This document shows, one piece after another, positions 1-9,855 of a stretch of DNA of 15,985 nt. Under the pieces are notes generated by a model. The model worked only from the letters and a program-made list of their open reading frames with translations. It was not told the DNA's origin and ran no database searches. The position numbers were made by a program, and so were the translations under genes. The number at the start of each line of letters is the position of its first letter. Position 1 is the first letter of the stretch. Origin of the DNA: Conidiobolus incongruus B7586 (lineage: Eukaryota; Entomophthoromycota; Entomophthoromycetes; Entomophthorales; Conidiobolaceae); assembly GCA_000697335.1 (NCBI GenBank), contig JNEM01013864.1, forward strand, positions 1 through 15,985, read 5' to 3'.

Positions 1-71
1 ATCAATTGTTCGAGAAGTACATATTGTTGTTCAGAGGCTGGGATGAAATTTGTAGAATAACCGTTACCCAT
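1..71 (-). CDS. alternative: 5' end of a minus-strand gene, possible N-myristoylated protein
   Basis: On the minus strand an ATG at 71-69, in A-rich context (CAAAATGGG), opens a frame that runs off the left edge: MGNGYSTNFIPASEQQYVLL and on. The start MGNxxS matches the N-myristoylation consensus (Gly2, small residue at position 6). If this is the true gene, the DNA from 72 to about 300 is its promoter and 5' UTR, and the overlapping plus frame is spurious. The visible part is only 23 codons, so the call is weak. Confidence 0.3.
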   Translation of the reverse strand, partial: MGNGYSTNFIPASEQQYVLLEQL

Positions 72-134
72 TTTGAATTAAGTGGCTATAGAAAAGGTAG
101 ATATGCTGGAGAGCTTGATAAATCAGATAATTGA
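1..134 (+). CDS. possible 3' end of a gene cut by the left edge
   Basis: A frame open from base 3 gives 43 codons and ends with TGA at 132-134. Readable stretches include LFEKYILLFRGWDEICRI and VTHFELSGYRKGRYAGEL. The base composition is gene-like compared with the flanking DNA, and 43 stop-free codons are somewhat unlikely by chance at this AT content. I do not recognise a family. It competes with a minus-strand frame over the same bases (1-71), and only one of the two is likely to be real. The start lies outside the window, so this would be the last exon of a plus-strand gene. Confidence 0.3.
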   Translation, partial: QLFEKYILLFRGWDEICRITVTHFELSGYRKGRYAGELDKSDN

Positions 135-362
135 AGTGTGAAAGTATGCTTGTAGGTCTAAACCTAATTGCCAATATTTATAAGGCAACTTCTATAGAGA
201 TGATGACCAATGATATTATACCTCCTTAATATCAATCAAATCATCGGGTAATTCAACAATATGGAAAAATACAGAACAATTGCCATTGTTCATCAATCAA
301 TCAATCGAAAATAAAACTAAAACAATTGAAAATTGAATTCAAGCTATTTAATATAACTAACA

Positions 363-393
<31 letters not shown>

Positions 394-1471
394 TTGATAT
401 AAGAGCTATTCAAAATGCTAGCATATATCATTATCATAATAGGTGATATTAAAATGCATTTTAGAACTTAGAATTTTATCACACACTCAGTTTATATTAA
501 TATTCTGACATTACTAGAACTTCAATCTTGTCTCAAACCTCAGTATGCATAATATAATATGATTCTATATCAAACTATGGAATATTGTGTTTAATATACT
601 TTTAATAATATAATTAATAAATACATTAACATTGATAAATAAATTATACATATTACTAAATTCCATGTTTCAGTTGCTATAGTTCACTATGTTCTTATAA
701 TTTTCAAGTATTATTCACTATCGGCTAATGCTAAGCATATCAATTAAATCTGAAATATCGCTATGCTAACATTATATCAATTTTAAAATTGTGATATAGC
801 TGGATATATATTCAATAGCTTTGAAGCTATTACTATTAAACATTCTTCACCTCTTCCATTTAGATACTTCCAAAATGCATATATTTATATTTCAATTAGC
901 TCAGTAATTAATTATCAAAACTAATACATACAATAGCATTGATGACTAATCAAATTATTTTGATTTATTTAATTTTAATTATTACCATATTTGATGTTAG
1001 ATTATAATAATTTCTTAATGTGAAATTTAATTGGATACAAGGAAAATAAAATATATTTATATTGAAGGTATTATTGTGAAAGTATTATTTAGAGCTTGTC
1101 ATAGATATGAATGATTCATTTAAATTCCAAAAAAAAATTAATACATTTACTAATTTAATAATATTTTTTATTATTATTCCTTATATATCATTTGTTAATC
1201 CTTTCAATTCTATTTTGAATCAATTCTTATTTGAATAATAAATATATTTTAAATTTTAATATCTATTTTCAAATTATTTGATAGTTTGATTATTTTAAAG
1301 CAAACTGCATTTTTATTAGCATATATAAGCTTGAATATTCTGCTATAAATACTTCAAAAAATAATTCAGATCAATACGCATAATTTTTCATTTTAATTTT
1401 ATTTGTTTGAAAAACCATCCATTCAATTATTTGTTATTTCAACATTTAACACATAATTAAACTTGTCCAAG
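135..1471. other. intergenic, no gene seen; small hairpins and microsatellites
   Basis: No convincing reading frame was found on either strand. Near the left end there are three short perfect hairpins: TAGGT-ctaa-ACCTA (153-166), TTGCC...GGCAA (168-188) and GAACAAT-tgcc-ATTGTTC (274-291). These are followed by an ATCA/ATCN run (about 291-307) and a TAA microsatellite. From about 400 on the sequence is ordinary AT-rich intergenic DNA. Confidence 0.6.
367..394. repeat. (TAA)n microsatellite
   Basis: Nine uninterrupted TAA units run from 367, with one extra base. It is a simple sequence repeat with no implied function. Confidence 0.95.
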
Positions 1472-1570
1472 GTTAATCCAATTATCACTCTTATTCAGGT
1501 TCTCCTTGGGATTCACAGATCCCAAGGGAGTAAACCCCAAAGTCAATCCTAGAAGATTGGCTTGATTAAC
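1472..1570. other. compact inverted-repeat island, possible three-way-junction structure
   Basis: Three nested or adjacent pairings lie in 99 nt. The outer stem is GTTAATC (1472-1478) with GATTAAC (1564-1570). Hairpin 1 is CTCC/GGAG plus TTGGGAT/ATCCCAA (1502-1530), with one bulged G and a six-base loop. Hairpin 2 is AAGTCAATC with GATTGGCTT (1540-1563), with one G-T wobble and a six-base loop. The island is richer in G and C than its surroundings and has no open frame. It could be a small structured RNA, a mobile hairpin element, or a transposon remnant. The strand is undetermined; it lacks tRNA arms and A/B boxes. Confidence 0.4.
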
Positions 1571-4500
1571 AGTTAGGTAGCAAAGGAGTATATTTCTAGT
1601 ATTATTGATGTCTCAACCCAATATTATATCACGTTGAAGATATTTGAAATTCTTACTTTATCCGAGCCATATATGCAAATATTAACAATTATAACATGTT
1701 TTAATTGTTTGATACCTATTGCCAATAATTACTGTGTAGCAAGGGTATTCTCTCATTTTGCTTTATAAGGTTTGTGTAAGTCTGAAATACGACTATCTTG
1801 ATATTACTCTTATATTATTACTATTAATATATCTATTACTTTTTTTAATATATAATTATTCCTAAATTGAGCAAACAAAATAATGTAATATTACTAAATA
1901 GTCAATTTGATAAGCTCTTTATATATATCAGTTATAACATTTTTAATTTTCTTTTATTTTATCAATAATTTCTAGCTTATAATTCTCTCAATAATAAATA
2001 TAATTTTGTGATTATTAGTTTTGTAACTTATGATAAATCTGACAATACAATAATGTTTTTAATATTTTTTTAATAAATAGACATACCTAAAAAACTAAAC
2101 TTTTATAAATTTATATATTCCTTAAATTAAAGCCAGAATTATTCTTAATTATATTCAATCTTGGAGCTTCATTAAGGCTTTATATATTTAATAATATTAA
2201 AAAAAATTGAATTCCTTATTTTTTTCAAGGTATCCAATAAGTTTTTTTTCTTTCAATAATTAAGCATTTTGATTAATTTATTATTATAATGAATAACTAT
2301 ACCCGGTTTTTATAATACTTTAAATAATATTTAATTGAAATTCTTATTTTATTTTAATCTAAGATTTAAATTAAACTTTTAAATAGCCAAATTTATATTA
2401 TATGATTTCAAAAGATAATTTTATTGATTAACCGTAAATCTTATTAATAGTTTGAAATATTTATTAAATTTTATTTCTTAAATAATTTATATTTAATATA
2501 TAAATTTGAATATTTATATATAAATCCTTTTTTAAAACTCTAATAGAATATTGATAATAAATATATTCTAATGAATCATTATTATATATATACTAACTTG
2601 TAAAAATAGGTCAGCAAATCAAAATCATATAAAATTTGATTAATTACTTGACTAGTTTTAATTTAACTTATTTTATAATATATAATTAATAAATATATCT
2701 AAATATTATAACAATATATTTGATAAAACTTAATCAATTATTAGTTTAAATATTAAAAGTTAAATTTAATTAAAATTAGTCATAAGTTTATATATCTTAG
2801 TTCTAATAAAATAAGTAAAGCTAGAAATATCTATCTTTAGATTTTCTACCTTCTTTAAGCTTATAAAGCAAAAAACTACCTAGTTTTTATATTAAGCAAA
2901 ATTAATTTTATTTTAAGCTTTTTAAATATATTTTTAAAACTTATCTCAATTTTTTATTAGGGAAAACTTTAATTAGTATTTTTATTATTATTAAGTAAAT
3001 CAAATTTAGCTAAGATTAAGCAATTAAAAAGCTATTTTAATTATTTTCAAATTATTAAGTCATTTTGTAATAAAAATTATAATATGTCAACAAATATTGC
3101 CTTATTAGTAAATAATATTGGACTTGTTTAATTTTTATTATTTAATAGTTTTTTTAATTTATTATATATAATATTTATAAATATCTCAATATTAATTCCT
3201 TTAATAACCTTATTAGAAAATTTTATACTTAAAATAATATATATATATTTTTTAATATAAATAATCCTTAATTTTATTTTTTAATTAAAATATTATAATA
3301 ATTATAAAATAGTTTTTTATTTCTTATAATATTTTGTTTTTTAATAAAATCTATTAAAACATATTTTTATTTTAATAGAATAAGTTATATTATTCTAATT
3401 AGTTTTGATTGAATTTTAATAATACCATTTAAGCTTTTATTTAACCTTATAATAAATTTTTTTGAGTTAGGGGTATTTTTTATAAATTGTAAATAATAAA
3501 TATTCTAATGTAAATTATATATAATTGAAATAATACTAGTTAATTTATTTATATAATTTTAAAATGATGTTATATTTATATAATAATATTAAATCTACCT
3601 ATATTAACTAACTTACAAATATATTTCTTATTATATTAATCTATAGTTTTAATAATCTTATAAGTTGATTAATTTGTATTATATGGTTAATTGATATAAA
3701 TATAAGTTTTTTAATAAGGATTTAGACATTATTATATCTGTTATATAAATTTGATATAAAGGTGATATAATATATATAACTAAGATTTGAGAAAAAAGAT
3801 TTATATAAGTTATACTATATAAATCCTTTTAATTCATAGATTTTTAAATTTATAGTTAATTTTAGTTAAAATTTAGATTTTAATATATTAATTAATGGAT
3901 AATTATATATAGTCTAATATAGTTAATTATACACAAATAATATACTTTAACTATATAATTTAATTTAAATTAAATTAGCTAAAAATTAGTTAAATTATTA
4001 ATAAATATATAAGTGGTTTTAATTTTATTACTTATATATATAATAGCATATATTAATTTTTAAAAATTCTAATTTTATTAATATTATCTTTTGTTTTCTC
4101 TTATATTTTATAATTATTATCAAGTATATTAAAATTTTAATCGTTATTATATTAAAATTAAATATAATAAAAAGTTTTATTAATATATTTCCAAAATATT
4201 ATTAAGTTTTAAATCACTTCAAATATTATTATTAAATTAGTTTTTAAAATTAATATAAATAATTTTATATAATCCTTTTACCTTTATATTAAATATTTTA
4301 TACATTGCAGTTAATTTATTATATATAAAATAATAAATTAATAAATTTATTTCCTCATTAAATCTTAATTACAATTATTTTTAAATTTTATTTATAATTA
4401 TTAAAATTAAAATTATATCTATCAATATTATATAATATTAATATTAATTTAAATATAATGTATTATATTTTTATTAACTTATTTATTTACCAAGCTTATA

Positions 4501-4837
4501 AAAATTAGTTTATTAATATTATAACTTGCCATGTGGATATTAAATAAAATATTTTTTTATATTATATTGGTTTTACTATTATTGTATTTATAGTAAGTTT
4601 TATTATTATTGTTAGAAGAGTACTTGTAATATGATTTAGTAAATTATTTATTAATCCTACTTTTCAATATATTGAGATTGTATGTCTAAAAACTTACCAT
4701 TATGATATTGTAGCAGAATATTTAGAAAAAAAAACCTTTTTCTTTATCTTTATCATTTTTGGATTTAAATAATTGATTTAATAAAGGATGTAGGGTTTGG
4801 TTTAAACCTAACAAAGAAGAAAAAAAGAACAAAAAGC
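1571..4837. other. gene-free, extremely AT-rich block
   Basis: I see no gene. Composition falls sharply from about 1.9 kb: sampled lines around 3.2 and 4.4 kb have 2-3 G or C per 60 bases. CpG is very rare (single cases near 2301, 2431 and 4141). The sequence is dense in TAA/TTA on both strands and lacks an exact repeat unit that I could follow. It could be mutated transposon DNA, an AT-rich isochore, or centromere-like DNA; the sequence alone does not decide. Confidence 0.7.
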
Positions 4838-4865
4838 ATCGTTTAATTATAGACTGACAAAGCCA
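4838..4865 (+). repeat. left 28-bp inverted repeat
   Basis: It matches the reverse complement of 6272-6299 at 27 of 28 positions (A here for G at position 14). A degenerate extension continues inward to about 4900. Most of the differences in that extension have A or T here where the right arm has G or C. Confidence 0.9.
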
Positions 4866-4977
4866 GCTTAAAATAAATATAATATTGGTTTAACTATTGA
4901 TCTGAAGAAAGAGGTTAATTATGAAATACAACACTATCACTATGTTGATAAATATAATTGATAAAACGGAAATTTTC

Positions 4978-4981
4978 AAAT

Positions 4982-5021
<40 letters not shown>

Positions 5022-5025
5022 ATTT
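4978..5025. repeat. 48-bp perfect palindrome with (AT)15 core
   Basis: AAATTATAAAT at 4978-4988 and ATTTATAATTT at 5015-5025 flank an uninterrupted AT dinucleotide run (4987-5016). The whole 48 bp is its own reverse complement and could extrude as a cruciform. It lies inside the inverted-repeat segment. Confidence 0.95.
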
Positions 5026-6271
5026 TATAGTATTTTATATCAAAAACTTATTCCCATATTTTTTTATTTAACTTAAGCATAATTATCAGAAATTTTTGAA
5101 ACTAAAAATTCAATCAAAAGTAATAAAATTATTTAAAATTTAGCAGTAATTTATGGTAAGAATTATTTACTTTAATTTATCATCTAATATCACATAGATT
5201 ACATTAATTTAAAAACATTTTTTATAAATAAATAGACATATTTAAAATATATTATGACAATAATGGTATTATGATTAAATTTTAAATATTGAATGAATTA
5301 ATATAAAGATTTATAATTTTTTTTTGAATAAAACAACTTTTAATTTATATATTAAATATAATTTCTTAATATCAACTACTTTATAAGGTTATTATACAAT
5401 ATCTGTGATTGAATTTTTATAAATATTTTTAACTAAAATAAAATTTGGGAGTTACAATATTTATTAAATTTAATAAAACATAATTAATATTATTAAAAAT
5501 ATTATTAATCACTATATAGTATAATTGAAAGATTAAAATTTTCTTAAATAGATTCATTTTATTTGTAAAATGCTATATTGTAATTATTAACAATAGGAAC
5601 TATTTTATATTTATTAAATATTTTAAAAAATACGGCAAAGAACTAATATAAATATAAATATTATCAATTTTATAACATTTTTAAAAATATATATATATTT
5701 ATATTCAGTTTTTATTTAAATAAATCTTATTACGTAGAGTTTAAGATAATATCGATATCAAAAACCCAATGACTATTAATAAATGTTTTTGTAAATTATG
5801 TTTTTACTTATAATTAATTATAAATAGCAAATAATATAAATAAAATAATTTTTAATCTGTAAATTGATAATAATAAATTTTATTTTATTATGTAATTGTT
5901 CCTAATATAGATTGTTTATATTATTAAGAGAACTTATAAAAATTTCGTAAATTTATTTAATTATAATTTAAACTTTTTAAATAACGATATTTTCAAAGAG
6001 ATATGTTAAGCTATTGATTTATTATTTAAGCCTTAATTTTTTACTATTTTAAAAAAACTTGTACAAAATATTTTATATTGTTTTTATTAAATATTTCTTT
6101 CTCTTTAATTAAAAGGTTTTTAATATCAAAGATTAAGAGAAATTAAAATTCATATGGAGTTTATATATTTTTGATGCTTTTAACTATTCTATTATCTAAG
6201 CTAGTGATGTATTTGAAAATGCCCGTCCGCCACGATTCGATAGTTAAGTACATATTATCCCTCATTTATAG
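5026..6271. other. AT-rich interior of the inverted-repeat segment, no gene
   Basis: No reading frame of note and no recognisable protein similarity were found. G+C content rises only near 6215-6240, just inside the right inverted repeat (CCCGTCCGCCACGATTCGAT). Confidence 0.6.
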
Positions 6272-6299
6272 TGGCTTTGTCAGTCCATAATTAAACGAT
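6272..6299 (-). repeat. right 28-bp inverted repeat
   Basis: This is the reverse-complement partner of 4838-4865, ending in ATTAAACGAT. The inward flank (6237-6271) aligns without gaps to the left arm's flank and looks less decayed, keeping CpG and G+C-rich triplets. Confidence 0.9.
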
Positions 6300-6952
6300 A
6301 TCATCCACTGGATCAACCCTTTAAATAACCCTATAAATAGTTTACTTACAGCCAACTTTATTGAAAAACTGATTATAAAACATAACACTAGCTTGATATT
6401 ATTTTAATTTATAATTATATTTTGCAAGCAAAAACATAGAGTAAAATATTTATATTAACACATCTTGGGAAAGCCGTGTCCAGAGTAGTATATGTAAAAG
6501 AGAGAGATCTGAGGAATTCCGGGTAAGTGCTAGGGAGATATGGGGTTTATTGATTTAAGTCAAATAGCTGGGAGGACCCGGACCAAACTCTTCCTGCTGA
6601 TGCTAGCTCTAATTCCGGGTTTTAAATAGTGTGGGTTGGGTAAGATGATTCATGAGATTATCCTGTGATTTGCATCATCGGCTAATTAAAAGATAGAGCA
6701 AGAGCAGATGGTATGTGAGGGGATATGACTTTAAAATTAGGTTGATATAAGGATACTTGGATAGAAGGGAGTCATTTGACTCGTGATAATATTTTACAAA
6801 AATTGACAATTAAGGATTTAGTGTTATATTGTCTGAAACTAAATACTATAATAGAATAATATTCAAGTATTTATATTTCTAATCATAGTTTATCTAAGTC
6901 TTGAATAAATATTTATAGGCGTGCTTAAAACTAGTCAAAATTCTTGGAATGG
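6300..6952. other. moderate-GC island, no intact gene
   Basis: Composition is gene-like around 6470-6720, but frames are short on both strands. A 10-bp direct repeat AATTCCGGGT occurs at 6515-6524 and 6611-6620. Short stop-free stretches exist in different frames and I did not combine them. It is most likely a decayed gene or transposable-element relic of unidentified family. Confidence 0.4.
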
Positions 6953-7108
6953 TTATTTTACAAACCTTATTGCTATCACTGAGCAAAAAAAGTCAAACCT
7001 GTATGATATCAAAGGTTTGTCCGCTGTATTATCCCAAATAATGAACTTTATATATTGTTTTTGAGTATTACTGCTAGGGTTGATAGGAACTTTAACTGGT
7101 GTATTTTG
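6953..7108 (-). pseudogene. coding-like fragment, family unknown
   Basis: A 51-codon stop-free stretch ends in TAA at 6955-6953. It has protein-like composition (for example TPVKVPINPSSNTQKQYIKF and IIWDNTADKPLISYRFDF) and no ATG. It lies in the moderate-GC island and has no continuation that I could recognise. It may be an exon remnant or a piece of a transposable element. Chance is also possible at this length. Confidence 0.25.
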
Positions 7109-7406
7109 TCAATTTTTGCTTTAAAATGATAATTTTCAAGATGTTTATTTTTAATTTTTTATTAAAGTTTTGAGATTAGTGAATTATCAATCGCATAGTG
7201 CAACGATAGATAGAACAATTGAGTAAGCAATTATGCGATAGCTATAGAGTGAAATAATAAAATATAAAATAGTAGATTGAGTTAGTTGAGGAGAGGCTAT
7301 TGAATAGGAAAGTTAAATTTAGTGAAATAAAAAAAGAAAATATCTGATATTTGGTCTTAAATAATTCTTCGACAAAAAATTTACATTGAATAATTCATAA
7401 ATATGA

Positions 7407-7553
7407 CATTTTGACCCAATAAACCCATACAATCCAACCAGCAACAGTATCTTAATTGCTGAAGCTATGAAAATTGCTCTAGAAACTTGCAGAATGCAAA
7501 TGAAATTACTAACCTTCTTCCTAACAAAAGTTTCATATATAAATCTATATTGA
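7407..7553 (+). pseudogene. coding-like fragment, family unknown
   Basis: A 48-codon stop-free stretch ends with TGA at 7551-7553. It includes PYNPTSNSILIAEAMKIALE and TCRMQMKLLTFFLTKV, with internal ATG codons from 7467. The look is protein-like, with a predicted helix-forming segment, but no family is recognised. The minus strand of the same bases also has moderately open frames, so the coding strand is uncertain. It is on the strand opposite to the fragment at 6953-7108, so the two are unlikely to belong to one gene. Confidence 0.22.
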
Positions 7554-9681
7554 GTAAATGCAGATTATATTTTTATCTCCAAAATTTTGCTATGGCAAAT
7601 ACTGAATCCAAAATCAAAATGGTTTGTTAATTATATATCTTGATAAATATATAATAACCATTCACCACACATGTCACAAAGTATTAACATTGACCTTAAT
7701 TAAATGTTGACAGTTCCTATTATAGAGATTTAACTTTATTCCTTTTAAAAAATTAATAATTAATTTCAATAACAATAAAATGGAATTTTCACCAAAATTT
7801 CCCAAAAACTTTATATTAATTTTTAGTGTAGAAATTAAATAATGGCACAATTTTAAAATTAAAATTAAATAAATAAATTAATAAATAATATATAAAAATT
7901 AATGAATAATATAAAATTAATAGCTTTTTTTATTATTAATAACTTTTTTTTATATCTTTAGTAAGTTTTTAATACTTAAAAAATAGTTTTTTTATTAAAA
8001 ACTGAAATTTAATATTTTATAAACCAATTTAATTTATTTATAGGAATTTTTTTTCTTGTAAGCTGTTTTTTTAATTATTTAAAACAATTATAATCACATA
8101 AGTTATAATCAAGTAAATATATTAGATATAATAACTCCCTTTATTTTTTTTATATAAAAAATCTTTTATAACTTTAACTTTATGTATTTTATAATTATTA
8201 TATAAAATATTAAATATTTTTAATTTATATTAAGAACACTATTTAAAAATTATTTTATTTAAAAAGATAATATATAATTTATTATTAATTGATTTTCCTT
8301 GAGGTATTAAATAAAAAAACTATATGCTTTTATAATTTATTATAATAATTAACATTTGTTTATATTTAAAGTATTTATTCATTAAAATTTATAAAAAAGA
8401 TTAATTTCACTTAATTTAACATCTTATTTTATTTTTAAATAAAAGATTATATAAAAAAATTTAAGATTTATTAATTATAAGTATTTATTGTAAAAACTTT
8501 TGTTTTTAATTATACTTTAATAAGTTTAGTTTAGCTATAACTATTTTAATTTTCTTTTAAGCTTTAATTAAATTATAAGGTATCTATTTTATATTTTTAT
8601 TAATTAATTTAAGTTTAAATTTAAGTAAATATAATATGCTTGTATAATTAATATTAAATTACTTTAATAATTCTTTAACAAAAATAAAAAGGTATTTCTT
8701 AATATATTTTTATACTTTATTAATAAGTAAAAAAGTAACAATAGAAATTAATTTTTTAGATTTTGGTAAATTTTAAATAATATCCCTTCTAGTTTTAAAA
8801 TCACAAATTTAGTGATATATAATAGTTTTAGATAAAATACTATCTTTATAAGTTGTTTATAAGTTTTAAATAATTATAAAGAGTTTATAGTTAAGTTTTA
8901 AAAATATAAAAATAAAAGCCTTTTGATAATCACAATCTAGTTTAAGTATAATTAAATTTAAGTATAAATTTTAAAATCAAAATATTTTAATAAAAAAAAT
9001 TATTAAAATTAAATATATATATATATATATAGTTTGAAAATATTTATTTTCTTATATATTATATATATATATAATCTTTCAAAATATATAATATGTTTTA
9101 AAAATCAGAAATTAAAAAATGTACCATTTCTTAATTTCCATACTAATATTATATTAAAGTGAATGTTTAACTATTAATTTTGACAATTTCTTGTCAGTTG
9201 CAAAATTATTGCATCCTTTGTCTAATATTATTTAATATTTAACATCATAGTAAGTACAATTCAGATGGTATAAAATGATTATTTTCCATAGTATTCGTAA
9301 AGCTGACAATATCATGAAGTAGCATATTTACCAAATATTTTAATTATTCCAATTTCTTGATGTTACTAAAGAAAAGAGTTATAGGAAAAGGGTGATATGG
9401 CTTCATTTAAAAGAATTCAATTTTTAACAAGAATATATGAGTCAAAATTTCAATAATAATTGAAATTATAAAAGTTTATATGAATAATAAAAATAATAAT
9501 AATTTTCAATATTACCTAATGAATCAAATATGATAATTTTATATTATTCCAATACAAATATGATAATTTTCAATAAAAATTTTAATATATTAATACGTAA
9601 AGCATCTCAATACTTCCAATTATTATTTAAATTTGTCCTAAATTATTATTATAAATTGAATTTCTGTACTTGCAATTATCA
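7554..9681. other. gene-free region with an extremely AT-rich core
   Basis: No gene is seen. About 7740-9110 is a second very AT-rich block resembling that at 1.9-4.6 kb. Low-complexity runs lie at 7855-7920, an (AT)9 run at 9013-9030 and a 16-bp AT palindrome at 9059-9074. Composition recovers abruptly near 9110. Two small perfect hairpins follow at about 9181-9212 (TGACAA-tttc-TTGTCA, then TGCAA-aatta-TTGCA). A plus-strand frame at 9530-9760 looks non-coding. Confidence 0.6.
9525..9570. repeat. 16-bp direct repeat, period 30
   Basis: CAAATATGATAATTTT occurs exactly at 9525-9540 and 9555-9570. The bases that complete the 30-nt period do not match, so it is not an extended tandem array. Confidence 0.85.
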
Positions 9682-9855
9682 TTATTTGTTGAGAGGGATC
9701 TTAGATGTTGTGGACCTAATATGGTTTGTTGGAATAATTTGGCAAATTTCCACTTCATAATAATAATTGGTACCAATTTCGGGAACTTGAAATTTCATGA
9801 TCGTGTCTAGGAAGTCTACGAATGATGTAATTGTCCCTATTGATTCGAGGATAAC
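9682..9855 (-). pseudogene. coding-like fragment or terminal exon, family unknown
   Basis: A 57-codon minus-strand stretch ends with TAA at 9684-9682. Its composition is markedly more gene-like than the flanks: VILESIGTITSFVDFLDTIM, then KFQVPEIGTNYYYEVEICQI. It is preceded directly by an in-frame stop. A possible 3' splice site (CATTAAG) sits just upstream, but I could not find a coherent upstream exon. The first ATG is at 9798-9796. It may be the last exon of a gene whose other parts are lost or unrecognised, or a relic. Confidence 0.3.

Larger units (their letters stand above)
4838..6299. mobile_element. 1462-bp segment with terminal inverted repeats, candidate non-autonomous DNA transposon
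   Basis: The ends are inverted copies of one 28-nt sequence that differ at one position: the left arm begins ATCGTTTAATTAT and ends GACTGACAAAGCCA. Beyond the 28 nt the arms align inward without gaps to about 63 nt; AACTAT(T/C)GA starts 26 nt inside each arm. Outside the ATCG terminus the similarity stops at once, as expected for an element boundary. A two-base AT could be counted as target duplication, but it is palindromic and therefore uninformative. The interior is very AT-rich and has no reading frame for a transposase. Alternatively these are two opposed copies of a longer dispersed repeat. Confidence 0.5.

Noticed and set aside
1502-1563. Helitron 3' end or tRNA-like gene
   Set aside because: No CTRR terminus follows the hairpins at the expected distance, and there is no A box, B box or anticodon arm.
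4764-4837. Apparent similarity outside the left inverted repeat to the outer flank of the right one
   Set aside because: The alignment needs a gap of more than 40 nt and rests on AT-rich words; the sequence immediately outside the repeats does not match.
6198-6394. 9-bp inverted repeat AAGCTAGTG/CACTAGCTT around the right end of the inverted-repeat segment
   Set aside because: It is too short for a 16-kb window, and its arms do not extend.
6961-7019. ACAAACCTT with AAAGGTTTGT as a hairpin element
   Set aside because: The arms are 9-10 nt with about 40 nt between them and one mismatch; the pairing is weak and it lies in a coding-like stretch.
9530-9760. Plus-strand 76-codon frame
   Set aside because: The first half is low-complexity AT-rich translation (Asn, Ile, Tyr, Phe), and the more complex second half lies antisense to a better minus-strand stretch at 9682-9855.
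9765-9778. AATTGGTACCAATT 14-bp palindrome as an operator
   Set aside because: It falls inside the minus-strand coding-like stretch and has no second copy; it is probably a chance palindrome.
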